From the NCBI RefSeq assembly GCF_005491205.1, contig NZ_CP028035.1:3038001-3102000 (forward strand): DNA of 64,000 nucleotides. Direction: 5' to 3'. The notes under the pieces were generated by a model. It was not told the origin of the DNA, made no database searches, and saw only the letters and a list, made by a program, of their open reading frames with translations. The position numbers were made by a program, and so were the translations under genes. The DNA comes from Nissabacter sp. SGAir0207. Lineage in GTDB: Bacteria; Pseudomonadota; Gammaproteobacteria; Enterobacterales; Enterobacteriaceae. Position 1 is the first letter of the stretch. Every line of letters begins with the position of its first letter. Positions 52,903 through 64,000 of this stretch are shown here, in pieces.

Positions 52903-55455
52903 ATGGAACATAACGCTTACGTAGACCACACCCCGATGATGCAGCAGTACCTGCGCCTGAAGGCCGACCATCCCGACATCCTGCTGTTCTACCGCATGGG
53001 TGACTTCTACGAGCTCTTCTTTGACGATGCCCGGCGCGCCTCGCAGCTGCTGGATATCTCCCTGACCAAGCGCGGGCAGTCGGCGGGCGAGCCGATCCCG
53101 ATGGCCGGTGTGCCGCACCACGCGGTGGAGAACTATCTGGCGAAGCTGGTGCAGTTGGGTGAGTCAGTGGCGATTTGCGAGCAGATCGGCGACCCGGCCA
53201 CCACCAAGGGGCCGGTGGAGCGCAAGGTGGTGCGGATCGTCACCCCCGGCACCGTCAGTGACGAGGCACTGCTCAAAGAGCGGCAGGACAACCTGCTGGC
53301 CGCCATCTGGCGCGATGGGCGCGGCTATGGCTACGCCACGCTCGATATCAGCTCCGGGCGCTTCCAGGTGGTGGAGCCTGCCGACAGCGAGACGATGGCG
53401 GCAGAGCTACAGCGCTCCAACCCGGCCGAGTTGCTCTACCCGGAGGAGTTCCCGGAGATGGCGCTGATTGAGCAGCGCCACGGCCTGCGCCGTCGCCCGA
53501 TCTGGGAGTTCGAACTGGAGACGGCGCGCCAGCAGCTCAACCTGCAATTTGGCACCCGTGACCTGACCGGCTTTGGCGTTGAGCAGGCCACGCAGGCGCT
53601 GCGGGCGGCTGGCTGCCTGCTCCAGTACGTGAAAGATACCCAGCGCACCTCCCTGCCCCACATCCGTGGGCTGACGATGGAGCGCCAGCAGGATGGCATC
53701 ATCATGGATGCCGCCACGCGCCGCAATCTGGAGCTGACGCAGAACCTGGCCGGCGGCACCGACAACACGCTGGCGGCCATTCTGGATCGCTGCGTCACGC
53801 CAATGGGCAGCCGGATGCTCAAGCGCTGGCTGCACATGCCAAGCCGCAACCGTACCCTGCTGACCCAGCGCCAGCAGGCGATTGCGGCGTTGCAGGAGGC
53901 GGCGGAAGATCTGCAACCCCTGCTGCGTCAGGTGGGCGATCTGGAGCGCATTCTGGCCCGTCTGGCGCTGCGCAGCGCCCGCCCGCGCGATCTGGCGCGG
54001 ATGCGCTTTGCCTTGCAGCAGTTGCCGGAGATTCGCGAAGTGATGGCCCCGCTGACGGCCGGACACCTGCCAGCGCTGCAAGAGAGCGCCGGGGAGTTCA
54101 CCGAACTGGTGGCACTGCTGGAGCGGGCGATCATTGAGTCACCGCCAGTGCTGGTGCGTGACGGCGGCGTGATCGCGCCCGGCTACCATGCGGAGCTGGA
54201 TGAGTGGCGCGCGCTGGCAGACGGCGCGACGGACTACCTCGACCAGCTGGAGATCCGTGAGCGTGAGAAGCTGGGCCTCGATACGCTGAAGGTCGGCTTC
54301 AACGGCGTGCATGGCTACTTCATTCAGGTCAGCCGTGGCCAGAGCCATCTGGTGCCGATGCACTATGTGCGCCGCCAGACGCTGAAAAATGCCGAGCGCT
54401 ACATTATCCCAGAGCTGAAGGAGTATGAGGACAAGGTGCTCACCTCCAAAGGCAAGGCACTGTCACTTGAGAAGGCGCTCTACGAGGAGCTGTTCGACCT
54501 GCTGCTGCCGCACCTGCCCGCGTTGCAGCAGAGCGCGGCCGCGCTGGCAGAGCTGGACGTGCTGTGCAATTTGGCGGAGCGCGCCGAAGCGCTGAACTAC
54601 CACTGCCCGACCCTGAGCGACCAGCCCGGCATCAAAATCAGCGGGGGCCGCCACCCGGTGGTGGAGCAGGTACTGAAAGATCCCTTCATCTCCAACCCGC
54701 TGGCCCTCTCCCCGGCGCGCCGCCTGCTGATCATCACCGGCCCGAACATGGGCGGCAAGAGCACCTACATGCGTCAGGCGGCGCTGATTGTGTTGCTGGC
54801 GCACATTGGCAGCTTTGTGCCGGCGGATGGCGCGGTCATTGGGCCGGTTGACCGCATCTTTACCCGCGTCGGCGCGGCGGATGATCTGGCCTCCGGCCGC
54901 TCCACCTTCATGGTGGAGATGACGGAGACCGCCAACATCCTGCATAACGCCACCGAGAACAGTCTGGTGCTGATGGATGAGATTGGCCGTGGCACCTCCA
55001 CCTACGATGGCCTGTCGCTGGCCTGGGCCTGCGCCGAGAACCTGGCGAGCCGCATCAAGGCGATGACGCTATTTGCCACCCACTACTTCGAGCTGACCAC
55101 CCTACCCGAGAAGATGGAGGGGGTGGTCAACATCCATCTGGACGCGGTGGAGCACGGCGACACCATCGCCTTCATGCACAATGTGCAGGAGGGTGCGGCC
55201 AGCAAAAGTTATGGTCTGGCCGTCGCCTCGCTGGCGGGTGTCCCGCGTGATGTCATTAAACGCGCGCGGCAGAAGCTGAGGGAGCTGGAGAGCCTCTCCA
55301 ACCATGCGGCGGGCAGCCACGTGGATAGCGCGCAGCTGACGCTACTGAGTGAGGAGACCTCACCGGCCGTGGAGGCGCTGGAGGCTTTGGATCCTGACTC
55401 CCTGTCGCCCAAGCAGGCGCTGGAGTGGATCTACCGGCTGAAAAATATGGTGTAG
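52903..55455 (+). CDS. mutS: DNA mismatch recognition protein MutS
   Basis: MutS finds mispairs and recruits MutL. The 850-residue protein has the N-terminal mismatch-binding motif GDFYELF, connector and lever domains, and the C-terminal ABC-type ATPase with Walker [10 protein letters not shown] (613-621) and Walker [17 protein letters not shown]. The ATG at 52903 aligns with E. coli MutS (853 residues). The C-terminal tetramerisation helix is present. Confidence 0.98.
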   Translation: MEHNAYVDHTPMMQQYLRLKADHPDILLFYRMGDFYELFFDDARRASQLLDISLTKRGQSAGEPIPMAGVPHHAVENYLAKLVQLGESVAICEQIGDPATTKGPVERKVVRIVTPGTVSDEALLKERQDNLLAAIWRDGRGYGYATLDISSGRFQVVEPADSETMAAELQRSNPAELLYPEEFPEMALIEQRHGLRRRPIWEFELETARQQLNLQFGTRDLTGFGVEQATQALRAAGCLLQYVKDTQRTSLPHIRGLTMERQQDGIIMDAATRRNLELTQNLAGGTDNTLAAILDRCVTPMGSRMLKRWLHMPSRNRTLLTQRQQAIAALQEAAEDLQPLLRQVGDLERILARLALRSARPRDLARMRFALQQLPEIREVMAPLTAGHLPALQESAGEFTELVALLERAIIESPPVLVRDGGVIAPGYHAELDEWRALADGATDYLDQLEIREREKLGLDTLKVGFNGVHGYFIQVSRGQSHLVPMHYVRRQTLKNAERYIIPELKEYEDKVLTSKGKALSLEKALYEELFDLLLPHLPALQQSAAALAELDVLCNLAERAEALNYHCPTLSDQPGIKISGGRHPVVEQVLKDPFISNPLALSPARRLLIITGPNMGGKSTYMRQAALIVLLAHIGSFVPADGAVIGPVDRIFTRVGAADDLASGRSTFMVEMTETANILHNATENSLVLMDEIGRGTSTYDGLSLAWACAENLASRIKAMTLFATHYFELTTLPEKMEGVVNIHLDAVEHGDTIAFMHNVQEGAASKSYGLAVASLAGVPRDVIKRARQKLRELESLSNHAAGSHVDSAQLTLLSEETSPAVEALEALDPDSLSPKQALEWIYRLKNMV

Positions 55456-55459
55456 CAAG

Positions 55460-55536
55460 GATCGATCCTGGCGGGCGGCGATCGCGATCCGCCCGATCCC
55501 CACGGATCGTTTGGAAGAGGCGTTGGGTGAACGATC
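55460..55536. repeat. Cluster of seven GATC (Dam) sites
   Basis: GATC occurs at 55460, 55464, 55480, 55486, 55495, 55505 and 55533, where less than one would be expected in 77 random bases. Several are spaced about one helical turn apart, as SeqA pairs prefer. Confidence 0.9.
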
Positions 55537-55561
55537 GTCTGTGGTCACCAACGTACAGGCG

Positions 55562-55594
55562 AAAAAAAAACGGTGGGCAAGGCCCACCGTTTTG
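55562..55594. terminator. Terminator between mutS and rpoS
   Basis: AAAACGGTGGGC-AAG-GCCCACCGTTTT is flanked by nine A on the left, giving a T run on the minus strand for rpoS; rightward it can also serve mutS. Confidence 0.92.
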
Positions 55595-55673
55595 CTTTCT
55601 TTTTCAATGAATCATTAACATCCTGAGCAGGTTAATGATTCACGGCTTTTCCAGAGCAATTAGGATGCGCCGC

Positions 55674-56663
55674 TTACTCGCGGAACAGTGCCTCAATGCT
55701 CAGCCCCTGACCCTGCAAAATTTCACGCAGGCGGCGCAGACCTTCAACTTGAATCTGACGGACACGCTCACGGGTCAGACCAATTTCCCGGCCAACATCT
55801 TCCAGTGTGGCAGCTTCGTAGCCCAGCAGGCCAAAACGACGCGCCAACACTTCACGCTGTTTGGCGTTCAGTTCGAACAGCCATTTCACGATGCTCTGTT
55901 TCATGTCATCGTCTTGCGTGGTGTCTTCCGGACCATTGTCCTTCTCGTCTGCCAGAATATCCAGCAGCGCTTTCTCAGAATCGCCACCCAGCGGGGTATC
56001 CACTGAGGTGATGCGCTCATTCAGGCGCAACATGCGACTGACATCATCCACCGGCTTGTCGAGTTGCTCGGCAATCTCTTCCGCGCTCGGTTCATGATCC
56101 AGCTTGTGAGAAAGCTCACGTGCGGTACGCAGATACACGTTCAGTTCTTTCACGATGTGGATCGGCAGACGGATGGTACGGGTTTGGTTCATGATAGCCC
56201 GTTCAATCGTCTGGCGAATCCACCAGGTCGCATAGGTAGAAAATCGGAAGCCGCGCTCCGGGTCAAATTTCTCAACGGCACGGATCAAACCGAGGTTACC
56301 CTCTTCAATCAGATCCAACAGTGCCAGACCACGGTTACTGTAACGACGGGCGATTTTTACTACCAAGCGCAAGTTACTTTCAATCATACGACGGCGGGAC
56401 GGCACGTCACCGCGCAGTGCTCGCCGCGCAAAATAGACCTCTTCCTCTGCGGTCAGAAGAGGCGAATAACCAATTTCACCGAGATACAGTTGAGTAGCAT
56501 CCAGCACTCGTTGGCTCACAGCTTGTGATAACAGTTCTTCCTCAGAAGCCTCGTTATCAACAGGCTCTTCAACGAGCGCTTTCTCGTCAAAGGCTTCACC
56601 GCCGTTCTCGTCGAAATCCGCGTCATCATGTAACTCGTTAACTTTCAGCGTACTTTGGCTCAT
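55674..56663 (-). CDS. rpoS: Stationary-phase sigma factor RpoS
   Basis: The 329-residue sigma-70 family protein directs the general stress response. Regions 1.2 to 4.2 are evident: [59 protein letters not shown], and the region 4 [30 protein letters not shown]. It has the E. coli length and no truncation. It follows nlpD by 51 bases; in E. coli the main rpoS promoter lies within nlpD. Confidence 0.98.
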   Translation of the reverse strand: MSQSTLKVNELHDDADFDENGGEAFDEKALVEEPVDNEASEEELLSQAVSQRVLDATQLYLGEIGYSPLLTAEEEVYFARRALRGDVPSRRRMIESNLRLVVKIARRYSNRGLALLDLIEEGNLGLIRAVEKFDPERGFRFSTYATWWIRQTIERAIMNQTRTIRLPIHIVKELNVYLRTARELSHKLDHEPSAEEIAEQLDKPVDDVSRMLRLNERITSVDTPLGGDSEKALLDILADEKDNGPEDTTQDDDMKQSIVKWLFELNAKQREVLARRFGLLGYEAATLEDVGREIGLTRERVRQIQVEGLRRLREILQGQGLSIEALFRE

Positions 56664-56714
56664 AAGCTGCTCCTACCCGTGATCCCGAGGCAGAATACAG
56701 GGATTCTGCCCAAT

Positions 56715-57731
56715 TTATCGCTGCGGAAGATAACGCAGCGGGTTTACGGATTTCCCCTTGTAACGAATTTCAAAATGCAATCTTGTCGAACTGGTTCCGG
56801 TGCTACCCATGGTCGCTATCTTCTGACCCGCCTGCACTTCTTGTTGTTCCCGAACCAGCATTGTGTCGTTATGTGCATAGGCGCTCAGGTAATCATCATT
56901 GTGTTTAATGATGATCAGATTACCGTAACCGCGCAGCGCATTCCCTGCATACACAACCCGCCCACTGGCGGTCGCGACGATGGACTGACCACGCGAACCG
57001 GCGATATCGATCCCCTTATTGCCTCCCTCAGACGCTGAGAAGCTATCGATAATTTTACCGTCAGTAGGCCATCTCCAGCTGCTTACCGGCGCGCCGGTAT
57101 TCGCTGTACTGCTGACGGTGGTGCTCGGTGCGGTAACAGGCGCTGTCGTAGCCACTACAGCCCCTGATGAAGGCAACATATGGCCTACATTCTGTTTACC
57201 AGAATTATCAGAATACGCGCTAGTTGGACGAGAATCAACCGTTGCGCTTTGTATCTGCGTGCTGGATGGGGGTTTCGGTACCCCGCCACGGGTGGCGTCA
57301 GTGGCCACCAAAGCCCCGCCAGTACTGGCTCCAGAGGAGACATTATTGATCTGAATTGATTGCCCAACATTTAGGCTATAGGGGGCCGGAATATTGTTGC
57401 GGGCGGCCAGATCGCGGAAGTCATTGCCGGTAATCCAGGCGATATAGAACAGGGTATCGCCCCGTTTGACGGTGTAGGTGCTGCCGGTATAACTGCCCTT
57501 GGGGATGGTGTTGTAACTGCGGTTATAGACGATCCGCCCCTGCGGCGCGCCCTGCATATTTCCTTGCGGGGCAGAGCCTTGCATCATCCCGCCCTGGCTA
57601 CCGCCCCCACCGCCGACGCTCGAGATCGGCGCAGTGTTGGTGGCGTTATTGGAGCAGCCCGCCAGCCATAAACTCACCACTGTACACGCCGCGATGCGGC
57701 GCAATGTAATAATCGGGCTTCCCGTGCTCAT
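56715..57731 (-). CDS. nlpD: Murein hydrolase activator NlpD
   Basis: NlpD is an outer-membrane lipoprotein that activates the amidase AmiC at division. The 338-residue protein has a lipobox LWLAGC, a LysM domain ([29 protein letters not shown], about 85-130), a Ser/Thr-rich linker and a C-terminal M23-like domain lacking a complete metal site, as in the family ([36 protein letters not shown]). Confidence 0.96.
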   Translation of the reverse strand: MSTGSPIITLRRIAACTVVSLWLAGCSNNATNTAPISSVGGGGGSQGGMMQGSAPQGNMQGAPQGRIVYNRSYNTIPKGSYTGSTYTVKRGDTLFYIAWITGNDFRDLAARNNIPAPYSLNVGQSIQINNVSSGASTGGALVATDATRGGVPKPPSSTQIQSATVDSRPTSAYSDNSGKQNVGHMLPSSGAVVATTAPVTAPSTTVSSTANTGAPVSSWRWPTDGKIIDSFSASEGGNKGIDIAGSRGQSIVATASGRVVYAGNALRGYGNLIIIKHNDDYLSAYAHNDTMLVREQQEVQAGQKIATMGSTGTSSTRLHFEIRYKGKSVNPLRYLPQR

Positions 57732-57978
57732 GCTTCCCCCATGACAGCAAAATCAGTGAACTATCCAAAAAACCTTATCAATCGGCGGCAACTGGGCCAC
57801 GCGGCCCCGCTGCGCGACCCCAAGGCCTCCCCGCAGCTGCCATGACGGCCAGCGGGAGAGAAAAACGCTGCACGGATGCTATCAACAATCGCTGGTACAG
57901 CGCCATAGGAGAGATGTATGGAATTTTTGATTGGTGGCAAGAAGGCGGGGAAAAGCCGGCAGCGATCGCCCCGGGCAA
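57732..57978. other. Gap between nlpD and pcm
   Basis: These 247 bases contain no gene that I can support, and no clear terminator. They presumably carry an nlpD promoter. Confidence 0.5.
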
Positions 57979-58605
57979 TCAGGCCAGCTCCCCTTTCACC
58001 AGCGGCACGAAGCGCACTGGCTCAATGGTTTCGATGAGAAACTCACTGTTTTTGCGTTGGATTCGTTGCAGCAACTGCGACTGGTCACCCACCGGCAGTA
58101 CCAAAATGCCGCCCTGATCCAGCTGCTCCATCAGCGCGGTAGGGATCTCCGGCGGCGCAGCGGTGACGATGATGGCGTCAAACGGCCCGCGTGAGGGCCA
58201 GCCGAGCCAGCCGTCGCCGTGGCGGGTGGAGACGTTGTGCAGGTCGAGCTGCTTTAGCCGGCGTTTCGCCTGCCACTGCAACCCCTTGATGCGCTCCACC
58301 GAGCAGACATGATCGACCAACTGCGCCAAAATGGCGGTCTGGTAGCCCGATCCGGTGCCGATCTCCAGCACGCGTGAGGTGGGCGTCAACCGCAGCAGTT
58401 CGGTCATCCGCGCCACCACATAGGGCTGCGAGATGGTCTGCCCGGAGCCGATGGGCAGCGCGGTGTTCTCGTAGGCTTTGTGCTCGAGCGCCTCATCCAC
58501 AAAGCGCTCGCGTGGCACCGCCTCCATCGCCTGCAATATCCGCTCATCCTGGATACCCTGCTGGCGCAGTTGATCCAGCAGGGTTCGCATACGACTGTTT
58601 ACCAT
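57979..58605 (-). CDS. pcm: Protein-L-isoaspartate O-methyltransferase Pcm
   Basis: Pcm repairs isoaspartyl residues in ageing proteins using SAM. The 208-residue enzyme has the SAM motif [27 protein letters not shown] and the C terminus [11 protein letters not shown]. The ATG at 58605 overlaps the surE end by seven bases and gives the E. coli length. Confidence 0.97.
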   Translation of the reverse strand: MVNSRMRTLLDQLRQQGIQDERILQAMEAVPRERFVDEALEHKAYENTALPIGSGQTISQPYVVARMTELLRLTPTSRVLEIGTGSGYQTAILAQLVDHVCSVERIKGLQWQAKRRLKQLDLHNVSTRHGDGWLGWPSRGPFDAIIVTAAPPEIPTALMEQLDQGGILVLPVGDQSQLLQRIQRKNSEFLIETIEPVRFVPLVKGELA

Positions 58606-59360
58606 TCCGCGTTGACCTCGGCTTGGGTTAACCACCTCTCCACCACATCCTGAGCCGCGTAGGCCGTCAAATCGACCTGAAGCGGGGTGACCGATACATA
58701 TCCCTCTTCCACGGCGGCAAAATCGGTGCCGGGCGCGTAGTCAAACTTCTCGCCCGGCGGGCCAATCCACCAGAGATCCTGGCCGCGCGGGTCGCGCTGG
58801 TGGAACACCTGCTCCGCCGGGTGACGGCTGCCGCAGCGCGTAACCTTGATGCCCTTGATCTCCGCCAGCGGCAGATCCGGCACGTTGATGTTGAGGATCT
58901 TGCCGGTTCGCAGCGGTTCGCGGCTCAATGCCCGCAAAATCATGCAGGTCACTGCCGCCGCGGTGTCATAGTGCTGGTGGCCATCCAGCGACACCGCCAG
59001 CGCCGGGTAGCCAAGGTGACGCCCCTCCATCGCTGCCGCCACCGTGCCGGAGTAGATGACATCATCCCCCAGATTCGGCCCGGCATTGATGCCCGACACC
59101 ACAATATCTGGCCGTGGCCGCATCAGTTGATTGACGCCAAGGTAGACGCAGTCGGTCGGCGTCCCCTGCTGCACCGCGACATCGCCGTTGGGCAGGGTCA
59201 GGGTGCGCAGTGGCGCATCCAGCGTCAGCGCGTTGGACGCGCCGCTGCGGTTGCGATCCGGGGCCACCACTTGCACCTCGGCGAACTCACGCAGTGCCGC
59301 CGAAAGCGCCTGAATGCCCGGCGCGCTCACGCCATCATCATTACTCAGTAATATCCGCAT
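58599..59360 (-). CDS. surE: 5'/3'-nucleotidase SurE
   Basis: SurE is a metal-dependent survival phosphatase acting on nucleoside monophosphates. The 253-residue protein starts [10 protein letters not shown] with metal ligands D8 and D9, and has [14 protein letters not shown] and [23 protein letters not shown]. It overlaps truD by 20 bases. Confidence 0.97.
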   Translation of the reverse strand: MRILLSNDDGVSAPGIQALSAALREFAEVQVVAPDRNRSGASNALTLDAPLRTLTLPNGDVAVQQGTPTDCVYLGVNQLMRPRPDIVVSGINAGPNLGDDVIYSGTVAAAMEGRHLGYPALAVSLDGHQHYDTAAAVTCMILRALSREPLRTGKILNINVPDLPLAEIKGIKVTRCGSRHPAEQVFHQRDPRGQDLWWIGPPGEKFDYAPGTDFAAVEEGYVSVTPLQVDLTAYAAQDVVERWLTQAEVNAEW

Positions 59361-60387
59361 CGTTGCTGTCCTGTCGCAGAATCTCACGGACCACGCTGGT
59401 GGCGAAGCTGCCCGCTGGCAGCCAGAAATTCAGTTCAAGGGTGACATCATCCCACCAGTTCCACTGCATCTGCTGTGGCATCAGCAGCACTGCCCGGCGC
59501 GCCGGCTCCACCCGTTCGCGTCGCAGCAAGCCCCAGAGCGTCTCCTGGTCTTGCAGGCACGCCTGCTCCAGCGCCTGCGCCGCCGCCTGCGTGCCCAGCT
59601 CGCCATCGCCCGGCAACGGGGCGGTCACCTGCAACTCACCGGCGTCCAGACGCGCCTGCAGCGCCTCCAGCTCCTCCGGCTTGGCGACAAACCAACTGCC
59701 GCGGCCGCTCAGTTGCAGGGCATCGCCCTCCAGCACGGTGCGTTGCAGTCCCTGCGCCAGACGTTGGCTGGCGATCAGGTTGAACATCGCGCTACGGCTG
59801 GCGGAGAGGTAGAAACTGCGCTTGCTGCGCTCTTTGACGCGAATCTCATCACGCGCCCAGCGCCCGGCCTGCACCAGATTGTTGCCGCCATGCCCAAAAC
59901 GCTGCACGCCGAAGTAGTTCGGCACGCCAGCGGTGGCGATGCGTTGCAGGCGCTGCTCGACATCCTCGCGATCGGTGATGTGGCGCAGCACCAGCGTAAA
60001 GTCATTGCCCTTCAGGGTGCCGATGCGCAGCTTGCGGCGCTGGCGGGCGCTGGCGACCACCTCGCACCCCTCAAGCTGGAACGCCGCCAGATCTGGCGTC
60101 TCTTTGCCCGGCAGGTGCAGGCAGAACCACTGCTCGGTCACCGCGTGGCGATCCTTCAGGCCAGCATAACTGACGGCGCGCGCCGGGATACCGGCAAAGC
60201 GCGCCAGCGCGTCCGCGACGAACTGGGTATTACAGCCGGTCTTGCGGATGCGCACCAGCAGGTGCTCCCCCTCCCCGTCCGGCTCGAAGCCCAGATCCTC
60301 GCGCACCTGAAAATCTTCCGGGTTGGCCTTCAGGATACCGCCAGAGCGCGGTTCACCATGCAGCCAGGTCAGCGTTGTCATGTCCAT
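59341..60387 (-). CDS. truD: tRNA pseudouridine(13) synthase TruD
   Basis: The 348-residue enzyme modifies U13 of tRNA-Glu. The catalytic segment is [14 protein letters not shown] (Asp in KDRHA), and [14 protein letters not shown] and GRGSWFV are typical. Either of two close ATGs (60387 or 60381) may be used. Confidence 0.96.
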   Translation of the reverse strand: MDMTTLTWLHGEPRSGGILKANPEDFQVREDLGFEPDGEGEHLLVRIRKTGCNTQFVADALARFAGIPARAVSYAGLKDRHAVTEQWFCLHLPGKETPDLAAFQLEGCEVVASARQRRKLRIGTLKGNDFTLVLRHITDREDVEQRLQRIATAGVPNYFGVQRFGHGGNNLVQAGRWARDEIRVKERSKRSFYLSASRSAMFNLIASQRLAQGLQRTVLEGDALQLSGRGSWFVAKPEELEALQARLDAGELQVTAPLPGDGELGTQAAAQALEQACLQDQETLWGLLRRERVEPARRAVLLMPQQMQWNWWDDVTLELNFWLPAGSFATSVVREILRQDSNDADITE

Positions 60388-60390
60388 CAG

Positions 60391-60864
60391 TTACGCCTTC
60401 ACCAGCAGCGCCACGGCCTCACAGGCGATGCCCTCGCCACGGCCGGTAAAGCCCAGCTGCTCGGTGGTGGTCGCCTTCACGTTGACGTCATCCATATGGC
60501 ACTGCAAATCTTCTGCCAGGTTCACGCGCATTTGCGGAATGTGCGGGGCCATTTTCGGCGCCTGCGCAATGATGGTGATATCCAGGTTGCCGAGGCGGTA
60601 GCCCTTCGCCAGGATGCGGCGGTAGGCCTCACGCAGCAGCGCGCGGCTGTCCGCGCCCTTGAAGGCGGGATCGGTGTCCGGGAACAGCTTACCGATGTCC
60701 CCCAGCGCCGCCGCGCCCAGCAGGGCGTCGGTGGCGGCGTGCAGCGCCACATCGCCGTCAGAGTGCGCCAGCAGCCCCTGCGGGTAGGGAATTCGCACGC
60801 CGCCGATCACCAGCGGGCCTTCGCCGCCGAACTTATGGACATCAAAACCGTGACCGATACGCAT
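60391..60864 (-). CDS. ispF: 2-C-methyl-D-erythritol 2,4-cyclodiphosphate synthase IspF
   Basis: IspF makes MEcPP in the MEP isoprenoid pathway. The 157-residue enzyme has zinc ligands D8 and H10 (GHGFDVHKF) and H42 ([12 protein letters not shown]), and the [12 protein letters not shown] end. Its ATG overlaps the ispD stop; an extra ATG lies one codon earlier. Confidence 0.97.
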   Translation of the reverse strand: MRIGHGFDVHKFGGEGPLVIGGVRIPYPQGLLAHSDGDVALHAATDALLGAAALGDIGKLFPDTDPAFKGADSRALLREAYRRILAKGYRLGNLDITIIAQAPKMAPHIPQMRVNLAEDLQCHMDDVNVKATTTEQLGFTGRGEGIACEAVALLVKA

Positions 60865-61580
60865 CATGCGCTCTCCTGTAGTGAAAATTGGGATAGATAA
60901 AAGGTAGCCAGCGCCAGATCCTCGGGCTGTGTCACCTTGATGTTGTCCGCGCGGCCCGCCACCAGCTCCGGGTGGTAGCCACAGTACTCCAGCGCGGAGG
61001 CTTCGTCCGTGATGGTCGCGCCCTCGCGCAGCGCCCGCTCAAGGCACGCCTTCAGCAGTGCCAGCGGAAAGAGCTGCGGTGTCAGCGCGTGCCACAGGTT
61101 TTGGCGGTCAACGGTGTGCGCCACCGCCGCCACGCCCGCTTCGGCACGCTTCATGGTGTCGCGCACCGGGGCCGCCAGAATGCCCCCCACCTGACTGGTG
61201 GCGGTCAGCGCCAGCAGCCGGTCGAGATCGTCCGGGTGCAGGCAGGGGCGCGCGGCGTCATGCACCAGCACCCAGCCCGCGTCGCCGGCGTGCGCCAGCC
61301 CGGCCATCACCGACGTGGCACGCTCGGCTCCGCCCGACACTACGTCAACCCGCCGATCGGCGGCAATCGGCAAATGCCGAAAGTGCGAATCCTGCGGACT
61401 AATCGCCACGATCACCCGCGTAATGCGCGGATGGCGCAGCAGTGCGGCAATCGCGTGCTCGATCAGGGTCTGGTGGCCGATGGTGAGGTACTGCTTAGGG
61501 CACTCCGCCTGCATCCGGCTGCCGATCCCGGCAGCCGGCACAACGGCAATGATCTCTGGAAGGGAACCTGCGTTGTTCAT
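60864..61580 (-). CDS. ispD: MEP cytidylyltransferase IspD
   Basis: IspD couples CTP to methylerythritol phosphate, upstream of IspF in the same pathway. The 238-residue protein has the nucleotidyltransferase motif [18 protein letters not shown] and [10 protein letters not shown]. It is adjacent to ftsB (5-base gap) and coupled to ispF. Confidence 0.97.
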   Translation of the reverse strand: MNNAGSLPEIIAVVPAAGIGSRMQAECPKQYLTIGHQTLIEHAIAALLRHPRITRVIVAISPQDSHFRHLPIAADRRVDVVSGGAERATSVMAGLAHAGDAGWVLVHDAARPCLHPDDLDRLLALTATSQVGGILAAPVRDTMKRAEAGVAAVAHTVDRQNLWHALTPQLFPLALLKACLERALREGATITDEASALEYCGYHPELVAGRADNIKVTQPEDLALATFYLSQFSLQESA

Positions 61581-61585
61581 CGTCT

Positions 61586-61906
61586 TTATTGTGCGTTATT
61601 TTGCGTGGATGCCGTGGCAGTCCCGCGTTTGGATTGGTCAGGAACCAGACGGTAGAAGGTCTCTCCCGGCTTGATCATCCCGAGTTCGTTGCGCGCGCGC
61701 TCCTCGATCGCCTCCTGACCGCCATTCAAATCATCGATCTCAGCAAACAGCTGATCGTTCCGCGCCTTCAGTTTGGCGTTGTTGGCCTTCTGGACCCCAA
61801 CGTCATCATTGACCCGGACATAATCGTGAATCCCATTTTTTCCCAGCCACAGTGAATACTGTAACCAGCCAAGTAAAACCAGCAATAGCAGCGTTAGTTT
61901 GCCCAT
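61586..61906 (-). CDS. ftsB: Cell division protein FtsB
   Basis: FtsB is a bitopic protein of the divisome FtsQLB complex. The 106-residue protein has one membrane segment ([20 protein letters not shown]), a periplasmic coiled coil ([22 protein letters not shown]) and the conserved [18 protein letters not shown]. The ATG at 61906 gives the family start MGKLTLLL. Confidence 0.97.
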   Translation of the reverse strand: MGKLTLLLLVLLGWLQYSLWLGKNGIHDYVRVNDDVGVQKANNAKLKARNDQLFAEIDDLNGGQEAIEERARNELGMIKPGETFYRLVPDQSKRGTATASTQNNAQ

Positions 61907-62034
61907 CCCCGCCCCCTGAAAAACCTCGGCAATCATCCCATAACTTTCCGTCGGACTCCACCGGCGCGATCTATTGATGGGGAGAATAGCGAACGGCAGG
62001 CGTGCGGGAAAGGCGGTGTAGTGGGAGGAGCGGC

Positions 62035-62397
62035 TTACCAGCCGGTGAGGAAGGAGAAGAGCATCCAGAACAGGCAGGTGACCGCCAGGCCGCACAGCAG
62101 CACGGTCAGCAGCACCCGTCCGCGCAGCAGCACGCTGATTGCCATGCCAATTACCACGGAGATAGGCATCAACGCGAGGAAAAAGGGCCAGGTGTAGAGC
62201 AGGAAGAACAGCGTGTTAGCGCCGTAGATCAGGAAGGGGATGGCGAAGGCCAGCCAGTAGAAGATAAAGCCCGTGGCACCGCCCAGAAAGGAGTATGACG
62301 GCTCCTCGGCTTCGGTCTGGTCAGCGGCCTGGCGGGCCGGTCGCGGTGACGCTTGCGCCCGGCGACGGTCAGTGGTGTAGGGGCTGACGTTCTGCAT
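62035..62397 (-). CDS. ygbE: YgbE family (DUF3561) inner-membrane protein
   Basis: The 120-residue protein has a hydrophilic N-terminal tail of about 50 residues and three membrane segments, with [32 protein letters not shown] matching E. coli YgbE. Function is unknown. It lies between cysC and ftsB as in E. coli. Confidence 0.92.
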   Translation of the reverse strand: MQNVSPYTTDRRRAQASPRPARQAADQTEAEEPSYSFLGGATGFIFYWLAFAIPFLIYGANTLFFLLYTWPFFLALMPISVVIGMAISVLLRGRVLLTVLLCGLAVTCLFWMLFSFLTGW

Positions 62398-62457
62398 AAG
62401 GTGATCCCTGTATTATCAGTGCCGCGGCACGCTCTCAGGCGTTTTGCCGCAGCTGGC

Positions 62458-63060
62458 TCAGGGTTCGATGATAACGCGGCGACGCAGGACGTCTAACATT
62501 TGTTCGACCAAATTTGTTACTAATTGTTCACCTTTTAGATGGATATCAGGTGCTTCCGGTGCCTCATAGGCGGAGTCGATGCCGGTGAAGTTTTTCAGCT
62601 CGCCAGCGCGCGCTTTCTTGTATAAGCCCTTGGGATCGCGGGCCTCACACAGCTCGAGCGGCGTATCGACATAGACCTCGATAAAGCGGTCGCCCAGCAG
62701 CTCACGCACCATGCGGCGCTCCTCACGGTGCGGCGAGATGAAGGCGGTCAGCACCACCAGCCCAGCGTCCACCATCAGTTTCGCCACCTCGCCCACCCGA
62801 CGGATATTTTCGCGCCGGTCGGCATCCGAGAAGCCGAGGTCGTTGCACAGGCCGTGGCGCACGTTGTCGCCATCCAGCAAGTAGGTGCTGACGCCGTGGG
62901 CGTGCAGCGCCTGCTCCAGCGCCCCGGCGACGGTGGATTTGCCGGAGCCGGAGAGGCCCGTGAACCAGAGCACCACGCCCTGATGGCCATGCAGCGCCTC
63001 ACGCTCCGCACGCGCGATGGCGTGCGGGTGCCAGACGATATTTTCGTCGCGTTCAGACAC
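62458..63060 (-). CDS. cysC: Adenylyl-sulfate kinase CysC
   Basis: CysC phosphorylates APS to PAPS in sulfate assimilation. The 200-residue enzyme has the P-loop GLSGSGKST (35-43), the [12 protein letters not shown] site and S109 in FISPHREER, the phosphorylated serine of E. coli CysC. It is two bases from cysN in the cysDNC operon. Confidence 0.98.
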   Translation of the reverse strand: MSERDENIVWHPHAIARAEREALHGHQGVVLWFTGLSGSGKSTVAGALEQALHAHGVSTYLLDGDNVRHGLCNDLGFSDADRRENIRRVGEVAKLMVDAGLVVLTAFISPHREERRMVRELLGDRFIEVYVDTPLELCEARDPKGLYKKARAGELKNFTGIDSAYEAPEAPDIHLKGEQLVTNLVEQMLDVLRRRVIIEP

Positions 63061-63062
63061 GT

Positions 63063-64000
63063 TTATTTACCACCCAGCAGGTCGCGCGCGCCCCAGTGCG
63101 GGAAGTGGCGGCGCACCAGCGCGTTCAGCTCCAGCTCAAAGGCACTGTAGTTACCGGCGGCGGCCGGGGCACTCTCCAGCGCCTCGCGTACCAAGCCCGC
63201 GCCCACGGTCACGTTGCTCAGGCGGTCGATCAGGATCATGCCGCCGGTCACCGCGTTCTGCTGGTAGCGGTCAAGCATCAGCGGCTCATCAAAGGCCAGC
63301 TCCACCAGCCCGATGCCGTTCAACGGCAGGCTATCGACTTCACGCTGCGCCAGCGAGTTGATCTCCACCTGATGGCGGATGCCCTCGACGCGCGCGCGGG
63401 ATTTCTTGCCCGCCACCTTGATGTCGTAGCTCTGGCCCGGTGCCAGCGGCTGCTCCGCCATCCACACCACGTCTACCAGCGCGTTGTGCACCGGCGTCAG
63501 GCTCTCGCCCGCATCGACCAGCAGGTCGCCACGGCTGATGTCGATCTCATCTTTCAGCACCAGCGTCACGGCCTCACCGGCCCATGCTTCCTGAAGATCG
63601 CCATCGAAAGTGACGATGCGCGCCACCGTGGACTCGACGCCCGACGGCAGCACTTTCACGCGCTGGCCGACGCGCACCACGCCGGAGGCCAGAGTACCGG
63701 CATAGCCACGGAAATCGAGGTTCGGGCGGTTGACGTACTGCACCGGGAAGCGCATCGGCTGCTGTTCGCTAACGTTGACCACGTTCACGCTCTCCAGCAA
63801 CTCCAGCAGCGTCGGGCCGCTGTACCACGGCATGTGGCGGCTCTCAGTGGCAACGTTGTCGCCCTCCAGCGCTGACATCGGCACGAATTTGATGTCCAGA
63901 TCGCTCGGCAGCTGCTGGGCGAAGGTCAGGTAGTCATCTTTGAACTGCTCAAACACCTGCTCGCTGTACTCCACCAGATCCATCTTGTTCACCGCCACCA
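63063..64000 (-). CDS. cysN: Sulfate adenylyltransferase GTPase subunit CysN (C-terminal two thirds, cut by the window edge)
   Basis: CysN is the GTPase that drives ATP sulfurylase CysD. About 312 residues are present, starting in the G domain at [16 protein letters not shown] (the NKxD guanine motif), then elongation-factor-like beta-barrel domains 2 and 3 ([32 protein letters not shown]). The P-loop and start lie beyond 64000. Confidence 0.97.
   Translation of the reverse strand, partial: VAVNKMDLVEYSEQVFEQFKDDYLTFAQQLPSDLDIKFVPMSALEGDNVATESRHMPWYSGPTLLELLESVNVVNVSEQQPMRFPVQYVNRPNLDFRGYAGTLASGVVRVGQRVKVLPSGVESTVARIVTFDGDLQEAWAGEAVTLVLKDEIDISRGDLLVDAGESLTPVHNALVDVVWMAEQPLAPGQSYDIKVAGKKSRARVEGIRHQVEINSLAQREVDSLPLNGIGLVELAFDEPLMLDRYQQNAVTGGMILIDRLSNVTVGAGLVREALESAPAAAGNYSAFELELNALVRRHFPHWGARDLLGGK

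Noticed and set aside
59314..60900. Open frame of 528 codons antisense to truD and ispF
   Set aside because: It spans two convincing genes on the other strand and shows no domain pattern.

Overview
The window is a stretch of enterobacterial chromosome, about 36 kb of conserved housekeeping DNA interrupted by one P2/186-family prophage of about 28 kb. The conserved gene order (clpB-pgeF-rluD, bamD, raiA, pheL-pheA, tyrA-aroF; then rplS-trmD-rimM-rpsP, ffh, ypjD-corB, luxS, micA, gshA, yqaA-yqaB, a tRNA-Arg/tRNA-Ser cluster, csrA, alaS, recX-recA, pncC, mutS, rpoS-nlpD-pcm-surE-truD-ispF-ispD-ftsB, ygbE, cysC-cysN) is that of Enterobacterales. Host genes are GC-rich and their proteins resemble Serratia/Yersinia-type sequences; I infer Yersiniaceae or a near relative, not Escherichia itself. 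Both ends of the window cut a gene (clpB on the left, cysN on the right).

Left host block (1-~8590): heat-shock disaggregase clpB with a sigma-32 promoter, peptidoglycan editing and 23S rRNA modification genes, the BAM lipoprotein bamD, the ribosome hibernation factor raiA with an ideal CRP site, and the two divergent aromatic operons pheL-pheA (attenuation) and aroF-tyrA (TyrR boxes). Several intrinsic terminators are clear.

Prophage (~8590-36490): the order is int - cI | cox - cII - fil - small early genes - gpA - [accessory slot] - cos - Q P | O N M L X Y K lysB lysC R S - V W J I H G - [accessory slot] - FI FII E E' T U D ogr - attR. The early and immunity region is of the 186 type and the structural region is P2-like. 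Non-standard points are: a CI-type repressor with two tandem helix-turn-helix domains; a strong LexA box driving a 61-residue unrecognised ORF in the slot where phage 186 carries its SOS antirepressor; a 1-kb AT-rich island between the tail-fibre assembly gene and the sheath gene that holds a DUF1508/YegP-like gene and a decayed FII fragment; and a one-base frameshift in tail gene U that may make the prophage defective. The likely attachment site is the 3' end of rplS, with P2-type arm sites just inside both ends.

Right host block (~36490-64000): the ribosomal-protein/tRNA-methylation operon, the SRP protein ffh, quorum-signal synthase luxS with the sigma-E-dependent sRNA MicA beside it, glutathione synthesis, a tRNA operon made of 135-bp repeats, the global regulator csrA, the SOS gene recA with a near-consensus LexA box, mismatch-repair gene mutS followed by a dense cluster of Dam (GATC) sites, the stationary-phase sigma factor rpoS and its upstream surE-pcm-nlpD neighbours, isoprenoid and cell-division genes, and the start of the sulfate-assimilation operon. 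The two LexA boxes (recA and prophage) tie the host SOS response to the putative induction gene of the prophage.
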